The notes below the pieces were generated by a model. It saw only the letters and a list, made by a program, of their open reading frames with translations. It searched no databases and had not been told where the DNA came from. Of a stretch of 64,000 nt of DNA, positions 51,376 to 62,995 are shown one piece after another; within the stretch, counting starts at the first letter, position 1, and each line of letters begins with the position of its first letter. The DNA comes from Myxocyprinus asiaticus (Eukaryota; Chordata; Actinopteri; Cypriniformes; Catostomidae). The stretch is taken from contig NC_059358.1 of assembly GCF_019703515.2 (NCBI RefSeq), positions 47,465,094 through 47,529,093 of the forward strand. The letters run 5' to 3'. The position numbers were made by a program, and so were the translations under genes.

Positions 51376-51660
51376 TTAAAGGAATAGTTCACCCAAAAAT
51401 ATATATTTTTCATAATTTACTCCCCCCTCATGCCAACCCATATGTGAATGACTTTCTTACTTCTGCTGATTTTTTAGAAGAATGTTTCAGCTCTGTAGGT
51501 TCCAACAGTGCAAGTGAATATTGACCAAAACTTTGAAGCTCCAAAAAGCACATTAAGACAGCATCTCCTCCCTGACCAATAGGTGGCGATTGGCACGAAG
51601 AATACGAAATGCCAAAAACAAAGAAGAAGAATGTGGAAGTGAAAGTGGAGATTTTTTTTA
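51376..51660. mobile_element. TTAA-flanked fold-back MITE, left part
   Basis: TTAA (51376-51379) then AGGAATAGTTCACCCAAAAA, CTCCCCCCTCATGCCAACCC and TTTCAGCTCTGTAGGTTCCA match the left half of the complete copies. An AATAGGTGGCGATTGGCACG segment (51580) corresponds to the middle. The right end is missing. Confidence 0.7.
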
Positions 51661-51689
51661 GTAAAAAAGGATTTTCTTTAAAAATAAAA

Positions 51690-52085
51690 CAGGGTAAAAA
51701 TCGAGATTACAGTGAGGCACTTACAATGGATGTGAATGGGGCCAATTTTTGGAGGGTTTAAAGGCAGAAATGTGAAGCTAATAATTTTATAAAAAACATT
51801 AATTCTCCTGTTAAAACCTGTGTAATGGAATATTTGAGCTGTAACATTGTTAAAATAATTGTTTTAACAGTCATTTTAGTGTTTGAGGCTTTACTTCATC
51901 ATAGCAACAAAGTTGTAAAATCAGGTATAACTTTACACAGAAAAGCTAAAATCATGTTAACACACATACAGTTTACGTCTTGTGGCTATACTTTTGAAAT
52001 AGTATTTAAACGTTTACGGATTGACCCCAGAGATAAACAGATAAAGTATAAAAAGTTCAGCATGTATCATCATGTATCTAAAAAC
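51690..52085. repeat. dispersed repeat fragment (family unknown)
   Basis: A block beginning TACAGTGAGGCACTTACAAT GG and continuing GTGAATGGGGCCAATTTTTG has the look of a dispersed fish repeat joined to the preceding MITE. There is no partner copy in this window, so this rests on recognition only. Confidence 0.35.
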
Positions 52086-53734
52086 CGCTTATATACTGTA
52101 TAGGTACCTGGCAAATTTACATGCTGCAGGCAAGATGCATTAAATACACAGTAATCAAGAACTGACTTTCATTTGAATTTCACAAGACATCCTGATAAGA
52201 TTTCAGGATGATTACATTTGATAAACAGATATGTCTAACAGATTATTGATATTTTCTTTGTTGTTTTACGGATTACTATGCAATAAATACACTTATATCA
52301 CTTCATATCACCCAGATATTCTGCAAACTAAAACAACACTTCAAAAAAGATGGCTTTTATAACTCCCAAAAGACAACAAATTAAGGTAAAAGAGCACGAA
52401 CTCTTGTATCCATGTGGTAATATTCAAGATTTACCAATGTAGTGGAAATGACTACGATAAAACCATGAAATGAGACAACCCATTCCTCCCCCCTCAAGTC
52501 TTCATGTCCCAAAGTCAACTGACCCTTTATCAGATCCATGATGCCTCGGTGACTCATGGCTCAGGGCTGGAAATAGTGTCAGCGAGCGGAACCAATGATC
52601 CGGTAACATGTTTTGGGACTTTCCAGTTTTCTCATCTGTTCGTCCTGGATAAATTGACCCACTAAGGAACAGAGAGAAGGGGTAAAACCTGACAAAAACA
52701 ACTGAGCTCTTGTCATCTGACAGCATATGCAAACTCTGCTTGTTATATTGCTTCAACATCCAACAATTTCATGTTTTTATAAATGCAGTATATGTCATGC
52801 AGTTGTGTATTATGCAGTACAAGAGTAATTGATTTAAAGCTAATGATTTCGATTTCAGACATATGCTTTATTGGCTCATTTGAGAGCATTGTATTTCAGT
52901 TTGAAATCTGTCATAGCGTCTGTCTCACTAATGTGCACACTATAAAAGCACTGACGAAGGGCAAACATAGATGAAAATGGCTACAGTCTATGCCATTTTG
53001 TTGCAGACTAGCCGACAACATCAAAATCAGCGAGCTTTGTGGTGTGTGATTGGCTTCAGACTGGCCTATTGGTAGTGTGTGTGAGCTTTAGACTGGCCTA
53101 CAGTTACTTTCCACTAGCAGAAAAAAGTGTTTTGAGTAATCTGTGCAAAGGACTGACTGATCTCACAGTGAAATCGGAAACATTAGGTTGACTTTTCTTT
53201 AGCTAAAATCAGTCTGTGCTTATTGAAATTTGAAACACTGCCCCAATGGAAAAAAGCAATAAGCGTTGTTGGCCGTATGAGCACATGTGAGCTCTATTTT
53301 GCAGGTGAATTGTCCAAAGAGGGGCGCCAAAAACGAGTTGTATTGTGAGTTGTTTTCAGCTATACAGGCTGTAATACAGTGAAGATGAATGCATATTTTT
53401 TAAACTAACCCCCCCAACCCAAACCCAACCTAACCATCAGTGGAGGAAAAAAGTAATGGAAAAATGCAACCTCTGAATCGAGCTCATAAATGATTATGTG
53501 GAAACGAATACTTCCTTAGTTTGCCAGAACTCTAGATTTTGTAAGGGTAAGCAAAAACCGATCACGTAATTTTTTTGGCCTCTTTCCCAGGTTTCATATT
53601 GCATGCAAACTTTACCGCCGTTATTACTGTTATTACTCTTTTTGTGAGGCTCTTTTTGTTAGTAATAAAGAATGGATTACATTTTCTTCCACTTTGTACT
53701 TTTATGTTAAAATCATTATCCTACTCATAAAATA
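52086..53734. other. non-coding stretch, no gene seen
   Basis: No domain-bearing frames. A C-rich CCCCCCAACCCAAACCCAAC run is at 53410-53432. Confidence 0.45.
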
Positions 53735-53883
53735 AAATAGAATTAGGTTGAAAGTAATCCAAAAGTAATCAGATTCGATTACCCCAAAAATGTAATTTAC
53801 AAGATTGTTACTGAATGCATTTTTTGTTATGTAATTTGTAATCAGTACCTGATTACAATTCACAAGTAATCTGCCCAACACTG
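53735..53883. mobile_element. hAT-type right-end fragment
   Basis: It ends AGTAATCTGCCCAACACTG, the inverted form of a CAGTGTTGGGCAGATTACT hAT-type terminus. Upstream are repeated TAATC/GTAATT words like those in the MITE at 1262-2063. No certain left end was found, so it is a fragment. Confidence 0.45.
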
Positions 53884-55621
53884 CACATACCATATGATAA
53901 AAATAGCACACAGATTAGTCTGCCCCTTAAACATTACACAAAAAAGAGCAAACTGCGGTTGTTTTTTGTCAGTCAGACGGTCTCTTCCTGTTTAGGTAGA
54001 CGGCTCACCTAGAATTAACTCCAGTATGGACCAGATTTGATGCTGATGTCTTTGTGACACAAGACTTTAGAGGACACAACCTTTTTTGACTACTGAACTT
54101 TCTCTGTGATGTATCATTGCTGTGGATAACTATCTAAGGTAGTTTCTGAGTCTTCTGTTGTTGCTTGTCACTTGCATTGCACAAGTGAATATCATCCAAT
54201 TTGCCATGCCTGTTACAAATACAGGTCATAAAGTTGTGGCTTCCAACCTTCAACAGCTCATCAAAGATTCACAAATCATTCAAAAGATAATCAACCAATG
54301 AAGCATTGCATTAGGCAGATCAAGTGACACCATTAATTTGTCTGCGTGTGTATGAACTGTAGGAAAAGAGGGGCATTTCTGATGGAAGACATGGCCACCG
54401 CAGGTCAGGATGACAGGGTTCTTTCACTGCTCTTCATTCCCCACATCACTTAAGAGGCAAGTTTGGTTTTCTCAGATGCCAAGCAGCCTTTAATCAAGGG
54501 TGTTTCTTTAATTCATGTGCCCCACCAACCCAGTAATACACACAAAGTTTCTCAACACTCTATTTCCTCTAGCTTTCCTTCCCTACCTGTGTATTCCTAC
54601 CTCACAATCCTGGTTCTGGGTGGTCTTTGCTGGTGTTTCTTGGCTTCAGCGAGCTTCTGGGGGAAGTTACAGGACTTCCTCCTCTGCCTCTGAGCTTCCT
54701 GTGGCATTATGCTTCAAAAGGCCTCATAACACCCACACATGAGACGCACACAAGGAATGTTTCTTCCGTCAACGTTTGGGGTTAACCGCTACTCCTAAGT
54801 GCACCCCTTCTCCTGCAAATCTTTGGGCCGCCACTCCAAACCTGTACACATGGCGGTCACAGGACGATTGCTAACCAAACACACATGCATCCTTTTGTCC
54901 CTTTCCATTGTGCTCCTGTTTTAGCTCCCACAAGCATTGCAGCAACAATTTCAAATAATGCTGTTGATTTTTGATGACTGACACCACCTGTAAAGAAAAA
55001 TCAATAATGACTCTTTGATAAATCAGTAGAGAGTGAGACGAAGAGCAAATGGAGACTGTTTCAAGATACATCTCAACAATGTCTCAGACTATGCTCAGAT
55101 TTGTAAAGATACCAAAGTCTGCAAGCAAGATCAAAGATTTCAATATGATCTTGTGTCTTTTTGGGTCCTTCAAAAGAATTTTAGGAGAAACATCTGAGAA
55201 AAAGTTGATACACTACATCATTGAATTTGACTGAGCTGGCATCTGAGGGGTGAATTCCAATATGATCACATGATCGCTCAGATTACTACTACACTATACC
55301 TGGGAACAGCTTCAGCATTATGGTTTATCACAGCTAAGAGACACATCCGACGGAGTAATTACACATACTCAGGGCATTTACCTGATACCAGAGTTTCCGC
55401 GTTGTGATATGTTATCAACATGGATGAAGAGAGAATGGTTTCTATAGTGAATGACTTTTGCGCACTGGCTACCATGAAATACTCAGGTAAGACCCCTGCT
55501 CAGACAGCTATTTTTACACAAAGAAAATAGGATGTATTTGAAAAAATTACATTATCTTCAACAAGCTGACTAACACTACACTACTGCTTGGGAGTCGCGA
55601 CAGACTCAGGTAATCGCACAA

Positions 55622-55671
<50 letters not shown>

Positions 55672-56036
55672 ACACATACACATCCTTGTTTCTTCAGTTA
55701 CTTGTTAGAAAAAGTCCAAGCCATCGTTACTAGTTCTAAAGTGAGGTTTTTGAATTAGTAACGGAGCCTTGTGCGCATCTTTTGAACTAGCTACAGCAGA
55801 TTTTTTTTTATTTACATGTTCTTTGAACTGTTGTATAAAAGCAATATCACTCTCAAACTCTTGCTCGTGTGATATTTCTCGAATACTTGCTCATTTACAA
55901 TTACACCAGAAAGCTGTTTATTGCTCGAAAGCTGCTTAAGACATGAAAACGCATGGACTGTGTAATGCGACAGATGCATTGTGCTGCAATAGTGGGGTTT
56001 TCCTCTACATCAGAATTCGGGATTCCCTCAACACAC
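53884..56036. other. non-coding stretch, no gene seen
   Basis: Unique-looking sequence. Overlapping plus-strand frames at 54463-54742 are Ser/Leu/Pro-rich but lack motifs. It includes the CT microsatellite listed separately. Confidence 0.4.
55623..55668. repeat. (CT)n microsatellite
   Basis: About 23 uninterrupted CT units. Confidence 0.97.
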
Positions 56037-56040
56037 GTAA

Positions 56041-56756
56041 AGGGATAGTTCACCCAAAAATTACAATTCTCTTATGCCATCCCAGATGTGTATGACTTTC
56101 TGTCATCTGCAGAACACAAATTAAGATTAAGAATATTAGAATAAAATCATATTAATTCAAATAATTAATAACAATATTAAGATATTAATATTTTAGCTCT
56201 GTAGGTCCATACAATGCAAGTGAGTGGGTGTCAAAATAATGAAGCTCTAAAATCCACATAAAGGGGGCATAAAAGTAATCCAGATTACTCCAGTGGTTAA
56301 ATCCATGTGTTCAGGCATGATATGATAGGTATGGGTGAGAAACAGATCAATTGTAAAGTAACTTTTATCATAAATTATCCTCCCTGCCCAGTAAGTGGCA
56401 ATATACATTAAGACTGAATTACCATAAACAGAAGAAGAAGAATGAGAAAGTGAAACTGAAGTGGAGATTGACTGAGCAGGGAGGATAATTTATAGTAAAA
56501 ACTTTTCTGTTTACTGTTTCTCTCCCACACCTATCTTATTGCTTCAGAAGACATGGATTAAACCACTGGAGTCTTATGGATTACTTTTATGCTGCCTTTA
56601 TGTGCTTTTTGGAGTATCAAAGTTCTGGTCACCATTCACTTGCATTTTATAGACCTACAGAGCTGAAATATTCTTCTAAAAAAGTCATATACATCTGGGA
56701 TGGCATGAGGGTGAGGAAATGATGAGAGAATTTTCATTTTTGGGTGAACTATTCCT
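56041..56756. mobile_element. TTAA-type fold-back MITE, complete copy
   Basis: It starts AGGGATAGTTCACCCAAAAA and ends TTTTTGGGTGAACTATTCCT. The right flank is TTAA (56757-56760) and the left flank GTAA (56037-56040). It has long inverted halves with the shared CAGTGGTTAAATCCATGT / ATGGATTAAACCACTG core and mirrored AGCTCTGTAGGTCCATA / AGACCTACAGAGCT arms. It is non-coding. Confidence 0.82.
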
Positions 56757-56760
56757 TTAA

Positions 56761-57815
56761 GCCCTTACGCACTCTACAAAAAACTATAAGAATGCAAATT
56801 ATGGACACATAAGCAGTGTTCTCTGACAAAAACCATGTGTTAAAAGCATGTTCTTCTAACAGCCTTTTCATCCCATAAACTGCGTGAGGAAGGCTGTATT
56901 CGTTTTAACATTAAGTTTTAGAAAGGCACTTTCTGCAAAACCCCAGAATAAAGTCTTGACAGAATGAAAGATGTAGATTATATGGAATGAAAGATATAGG
57001 AGCCTCAACCTAGAGAAATGATGTCCACACAGCAAATTAATAAGGAACTATGCTTGTAACCATAGGTGAAGAGTGGTAGTTCCAACCACACAACTTTGTG
57101 ATGCTGTTTGCGAATGTTCATTGGAACTATGGTTTCAGGAAACACCAAATCGTTGAACTATGTCGGTAATGCTGGAACTTGCAACAATTGTTGGCTAACG
57201 ATACTTTTGGGAAGTGCACCCCAGGGCAGTAGCGTTCACTGGGGCAGCAAGGGATGGGTCACTGCATCCACACACATGAGAGGCGCACAGCATAAACCAG
57301 TGAACCAGTACAATTACATCAGTGTCTCTGCACTGGTTCACCTGTTGACAGCAGACTCACTGATTCACAGTTTTCTTAGAATTTTTTTTATTATTTTTTA
57401 TTATTATTATTATTAACATATTCGGAGCAGTTTAGTTCTCCTTTCCACACGCCCCTCTCATTTAAAATAAATTGTGAACATGAATAACTTTTTTTGTGCA
57501 TCTTCCTGTGCTTTATTTTGCCGTGCGCTCTCACTTCGGCTGCTATCTGATCAGAAAACCTACTAATATGAATAACTCAGATACATACTGTGTAATTTGA
57601 AAATATGTCTTTTAATACACATTTAATTGTTCTTTCATGTACGGTACCCCAAGCGAGTTTCAATCACTGCATAAATGCCAGAGGAGGCTGACAGTATACA
57701 GGCTAAACGTAATTTGGTTCCAACCAAAATGTGGTCAAAAAAGGCCAAATTAAATTTGCCACTTTCCACATTTATTACCAATCATTTAATCACATTAGTG
57801 CACTGTCAAGCCTGT
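56761..57815. other. non-coding stretch, no gene seen
   Basis: It includes an ATT-rich low-complexity run at 57385-57412. A 65-bp segment at 57318-57382 recurs near 61590. The open frame 57108-57416 has no domain features. Confidence 0.4.
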
Positions 57816-57819
57816 AATG

Positions 57820-58715
57820 CCGAGTTTACACTGCACGATTTTAGGCCCGATTTTCACTCGCCGACAGTTTTGTGGAGATTGCCGACAAAAGCCTGAAATC
57901 ATAGGCAAATCAGAGCTCGCTCCCGTGAGTGACAAACGCAATGTATGAATTATCAAAGACACGATCTGAGAGAAGCGCCAATGCGTCGCCGATGTCAGCG
58001 AGATATCTAGCATGTTAAATATCTGGACCTGTCTGTGATTCAAAATCGCGCAATGTGAAATGTGTTTTGACTGAATACAACTGCAGCGTTGAACTACAGC
58101 CAATGAGAGAGCAAGAAACGGGGTACGGGAAGTTTCAGTGGGAGGACTCCTGATGTACCTGCAACAGAACATCAACTAGCATGGCTGCAGTATCAAGTCT
58201 CATTGGACCGAAGAAATGGAGGAAAAATTAGTGGAACATTGGCAGGAACACCAGTGCCTATTTGATGTTTCCTCTGAACTGTACCACAACCGGGTGGAGA
58301 AAGAGAAGTGTTGGAGAGAAATTGCCAATTCTTGGACAGCCAGGTAAGCAAATAGGTAGATTTTTCAGTAGGAGGTACTTTTTCATATTGTAGCCAATAA
58401 AATATATGATGCCTTTACACATTATGTAAAGGCATTTAAAAACATACACATCATATACTGAAATGCATAACATATGATCATGCGTTTGTTTTCGTATCTC
58501 GTATCACTTCTCACGTGTACTCTGTTGTGAAATGTTATTTGGAGTCCAGGCAGAGTCGTCGGGGATTCGTCAATAGTGAAATGTTTTGTAATGTGTTCAC
58601 CCCTGTCACCGATTTCTTGTGAAATTTGAAAACCCTACGACTTCCATGACAAGACAGACAGCTGTGTAATATGAACGGTACCACAATCCGACGTCTTTGA
58701 AAGTCGTGTAGAATG
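57820..58715 (+). mobile_element. PIF/Harbinger-type element, deleted
   Basis: The left end region AGTTTACACTGCACGATTTT AGG and the right end, whose inverted form is CTACATTCTACACGACTTTC, share an ACACGATTTT-type core. A MADF (Myb/SANT-like) exon lies inside. PIF/Harbinger elements encode such a MADF protein alongside a DDE nuclease, and no nuclease is present here. The TSD (expected 3 bp) is not clear, so the ends are approximate. Confidence 0.55.
58181..58343 (+). pseudogene. MADF (Myb-like) exon of a Harbinger-type element
   Basis: ATG 58181 gives MAAVSS. After a frameshift the frame from 58204 reads WTEEMEEKLVEHWQEHQCLF, DVSSELYHNRVEKEKCWREI, ANSWTA. This matches the first half of a MADF domain (W-EE-E--LVE-W-EH-CLYDVSS--YHNR-EKE--W-EIA). 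It ends at a strong splice donor, CAG|GTAAGC, at 58343/58344. In PIF/Harbinger elements this DNA-binding partner helps the nuclease enter the nucleus and bind the ends. The next exon and the nuclease were not found, so it is a dead fragment. Confidence 0.65.
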
Positions 58716-59967
58716 TAGGAGGCATAAGTTGTTTAATATGACAGGTGAAGAAAGTCAAATTTAGCTTTAACACTGAGGAAATTAAAACTGTTTAAGAATC
58801 TCAGTGAAAGACTGAACAACATATATTCTACTCAATGGAGGAGTGGAGGATGGAGTTGCTATACAAATTGGTTAGTAGAAGGAATGGGGATATCCATTCA
58901 ATTATAAACTGTGTCAGTCTGTAGATGGCACTTTGTGATTGACTTGATCCTTTCATTTACTACTGTATATTGACAAATATTGGGTTGGTGATCGGAAAGA
59001 TTGTAACTCATCATTAATTATCAAGTCAAAATAAGATATCAGAAAAAAAAAAAAAAAATGTTATAAAACCTTCTGCAACCTCCTGCAATCCTTTTCTGCA
59101 ATCTATTGATTTGACCAATAAATACTGAATTACAGTACATACATCAGCAAAACTGGAATATTCTGTCACAGACCACCACTTGTGTTATATCTCAGTTTCT
59201 TACATTTTCTTAACAATCTATGTTTTAGCAGAGAAGAAAGGTGTGAACATTATTTTTAGTGTTTGGTATTTTTGGGGGGGTTATGCATGCATGTATGGTA
59301 AATTTGTCCTGACGGTGGAGTTTTGGGTACTTTTGCCACAGTCGACTTAGTCTTGCTCACTGTGGGCATAAATACAAATAATTTTTAAGGTATGATTTTC
59401 AGTGGTGTATTCCAATGAAATTGCTCAATGAGTATTATTTATATCAATCAGTATTAGTTTTAAGGTAGTAAAGTTTATGTAATTATTCCAAAAAAAAAAA
59501 AAAAAAAAAAAACTTTTTGTTGGAGCTGAGTAAATAAACCAAATGTATTTTTAATATACAAGTCCTGTATTGTTTGTATTGTCTATTCTTTCTTATGTGT
59601 GTCAAATTTAATATAAGTCTGGAAGATGACCAGATTTTTTGGGTGACCATTCTAAGATCTGTAAGAAGTCTCTGTGTCAGTGTCTGACAAAATTTTATTT
59701 TTCACATCTGTGTATATGATAATCAACATTAACCACTAAACCAGAGAATGTTAGCTTATTATAATGTTTGCAGACATATTTTAAAGTTTTGAAGTATTTC
59801 AAGTGGTTGTAACAGCACTTTGATGGGGACATGTCCGTCCAATATTCAGATGAGAGGTGGACTGATATGGGATTTTCAATGGTTGATTCTTCAATTATTA
59901 CATGTGGTCCTGAGTATAATGTGTATCGATACTGTAAAATAACCGATAAAGCTGAAATTGATGCTAG
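58716..59967. other. non-coding stretch, no gene seen
   Basis: A tracts at 59042-59058 and 59490-59512. No recognised element ends or protein signatures. Confidence 0.4.
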
Positions 59968-59975
59968 TGCCAGAT

Positions 59976-61405
59976 CAGAGGTGTCCAAACTTTTTCTACT
60001 GTAGGCCAGATGCAGAAAGAAATAAGATGTTGCGGGCCGCATCATTGTAATAATAATAAAATAAAATAAAAATAAATTAAAAAAAGCTAGATGCAACTAG
60101 ATTGATACTATGGCATTATATTTATATTCTATGCTTAATATTATGCAAGTTTTAATCACATTTTGTATTAATAAAGGATATTTCTCTCGCCAAGAACACT
60201 TGCAATAGAACAGTAATGCAGGGTCAGAAATTAAGGGGGGCTCAGGCAAAAATACCCCCAAAAGTGTCAAAAAAGGCTCTGAAGTTCAAAACGTTGGTTT
60301 TGGCTATCTGCTATAGTCCTTAAAATTCTACTTTAAGAGTAGCATTACATATTATGACATAAAATATGTTTTTAATAAAAGAATGGCACAGTACATTTTT
60401 ATATGTTTAGAAAAAATGCCCTCATAAACATAAAAAATGACCCTGAAAATTAAATCCAGTCTGCAATTATTGGCCCCTTTTTAGAAAAGTTGATTTCTGA
60501 CAATGCAGTAATGTAACATTATTATAAGAAATATTAAACTGGGTAATAGCTTGTTATTTTCAATGCCCTTGGATTTTGTGCTTTTATTTTTTAAAGTCCA
60601 TTCAGTGTCACTGCAAAGCACATAGAGCTGCTTCTGAGCAGTTTTGGGTGTGACACATCATAATAATCAGAATATTTTCCTGCTATGACAAGAAGGAATT
60701 ACTCTCTAATTACTGTATATTAGTAATTCAATCATAGTTTCTGTTCTGTTGTTACTTCTGTTACAAATACAACTGTAATTTATGATTTTAATTTGATCAA
60801 AATGATTGCGCTCCCTATAACTCCCAAGCTGAGCGCACGCAGTACTGGGAGAGATGCATGAGTTTCTCGCGCTCTCTCTTATGTTCTCACTCTCAAATGG
60901 CAGTGGGAAGTCTGTGAATAATTTTTCATGTTTCAGTGAAACATCAGAACAAACCAAATCACTGCAATGAATTCAACTTCCCAGTGCTACAGAGGACATT
61001 ATAGGAAAGTGTGCTCGGCTCGCACGTCTCTGTGCGCACTCAATAAACTCGGTGCGGCCACTCGCGCTGCACAACAACTGCTCTACTCAGTTGCATGATA
61101 AGTACATGAGCAAAGTATCTAACCTAATAGCAATCCTTTCACAAATGCATCATTCTTTTTGTGTGGCGCTTCATCCATTCATTCCAAACTCCTGAACACT
61201 TCCAGTGGATAAAGCTGATGGAACCTAAAGAGAACGCACTAGTAGAGACGATGTGCTGTGAAATGTGGCTGCACTTGATAGCGGCACCCAGCGTTCAGAA
61301 TATTAATTTAAACATTTCTCAATAGTGGGCAAAAATCTGTTCTATTTCTAAAATCTCTCACGGCCCACATCAGAGCATTCGGCAGGCCGTAGTTTGGACA
61401 CCCTT
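59976..61405. mobile_element. hAT-type non-autonomous element, long
   Basis: It starts CAGAGGTGTCCAAACTTTTT and ends CCGTAGTTTGGACACCCTTG. The shared terminus is CARRGGTGTCCAAACT. Just inside, both ends carry GGCC-rich words (GCGGGCCGCATC left, GGCCCACATC right). The flanks GCCAGAT (59969-59975) and GCCTAGAT (61406-61413) look like a decayed 8-bp TSD. The 1.4 kb interior shows no transposase. Confidence 0.75.
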
Positions 61406-61413
61406 GGCCTAGA

Positions 61414-62995
61414 TTATTTGAGCGGTTTTCTTCAAACCTCCATCTTTTGATAGATTACTATATTCACATTGATATAAATAAATGCAAAACTTGATTTATT
61501 AAACATTTATTTACTTATTTATAAAGCTATATTTAAAAAAATCTTGATAATTTTAATGTGTGTTTTTTTAAGTGTTTCTTAACAATAACAGTAGTGTCTC
61601 TGCACTGGTTTACCTGTTGCTAACAGACTCATTGAGTCAGAGTTTTCTAAGAAAAAACTTCTGCTTTTCTCCAAGCTGAGGGAAGGACTGAGGGGCTTGT
61701 GGGAAAAATAATATAAAGCAAGTCTATTTGAGGCACTGAAGTATTTTGATGTCAGAAATCAGAAGTATACTTCCTTCTTTTTCACACGCACAGCCCACAT
61801 TTCTTGAAGGTTATGACATGGATCGTCTTCGTTGTAATCACAGCATTACTAACCGAAAGCTTTCTGAGTGTGTTCATGTGTGTTTCAAGGAAGAAATTCC
61901 ACTTCATTGCTTCATAAATCCACATTTCGGAAAATTCTCCCAATCTCAGTTATACAGTCCATTGCTGCATCCAGGCCCATTGACATCCAAAACAAACATC
62001 AACTCTCCCGTGATGATGTAGATTTAAATAAAATGTGAAGTGAAAGTGTGAGAGTGAATGTAGAGCTTCGTCCAGGCATCACACTGCAATAAAGTAATTG
62101 GAATTGTGGTTTGATTTGCAGAAGTGAGAGTCATTGTTTGTCACTTAAGATCTAATGGGGAAACGATTTTCTGCTTAATTCAGACGTTTGGATGTGAATT
62201 AGGTCGAAGATTTCCCAGCACACATTTGCTCCTCTTTCTCTTTCAGATTTCACTGAGCACATATTGAAAACGAACACATTGTCAATAGGTGACTGTGATT
62301 TTGTAGAGTAGGACATGTTCCTGAACCAACATCTTTTGTTTGACATTCCTCTCAAACAAATATTCTCCTAACACTTAACCATAACCAATAACTACTCCTT
62401 AAACCTTAGGGAAATGATTGGTTGATAAGAATGTTGTTCAAGCCAGAAACCCCAGCCCCTATCCCTTGAAAAGACCAGCATGTGTTTTGGATGCTGGTCA
62501 CCGGTATGGGATGCTGGTATGCTGGTGTCACTAACAGGCTTTTTTACTAGATTAACCAGCAAAACTTTCTTTGTATTTTCACATGGCAATGCTGTTCCAT
62601 CACCTAGACCAGCACCTAACCAGCACTTACCATCATGGAAACTCTGACCTGTTGGAGCTGGTCTTTTCAGAAGGCTAACCCTAAACCTTTCTTCCAGGAT
62701 CAATAGGGATGTTGATCCAGGAATGTATACTTCATGGAATCACTGTGTGCTTGTCGATAGGTTATGATTGTGATAAACATTGTGTGTGTCTGTCCCTTGT
62801 GTTTATATTTGCACACCTAAGAAACTTTAATAAAGAAAATTTTAATAAAGAATTATGTTTTTGAGTATTTATGGCCCACATTTCAGACTTGAAGACATTC
62901 TTGGACACACACAGGAGATAAACAAAATAACACAAGAAACTAATTATATATTAATATCATAGGCCTAATTAGATCTGGTTATTGGGGAGGCTGTG
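61414..62995. other. non-coding stretch, GCTGGT-rich repeat at 62.46-62.68 kb
   Basis: No gene seen. At 62460-62680 short CCAGCA/TGCTGGT words occur in both orientations (for example ATGCTGGTATGCTGGTGTC and ACCAGCACCTAACCAGCAC), suggesting a small fold-back repeat. The frame 61746-62021 has no motif. Confidence 0.45.

Noticed and set aside
53438..53883. Complete hAT MITE with a left end at CAGTGGAGG (about 53438)
   Set aside because: The flanking 8-mers do not match and the left end does not pair well, so only the right-end fragment is reported.
54463..54742. Two overlapping Ser/Leu-rich plus-strand frames as a possible secreted protein exon
   Set aside because: No signal peptide start context, no splice sites and no motif.
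61746..62021. 91-residue plus-strand frame as a possible gene
   Set aside because: No recognisable domain, no supporting splice or promoter signals, and a length within chance for this base composition.
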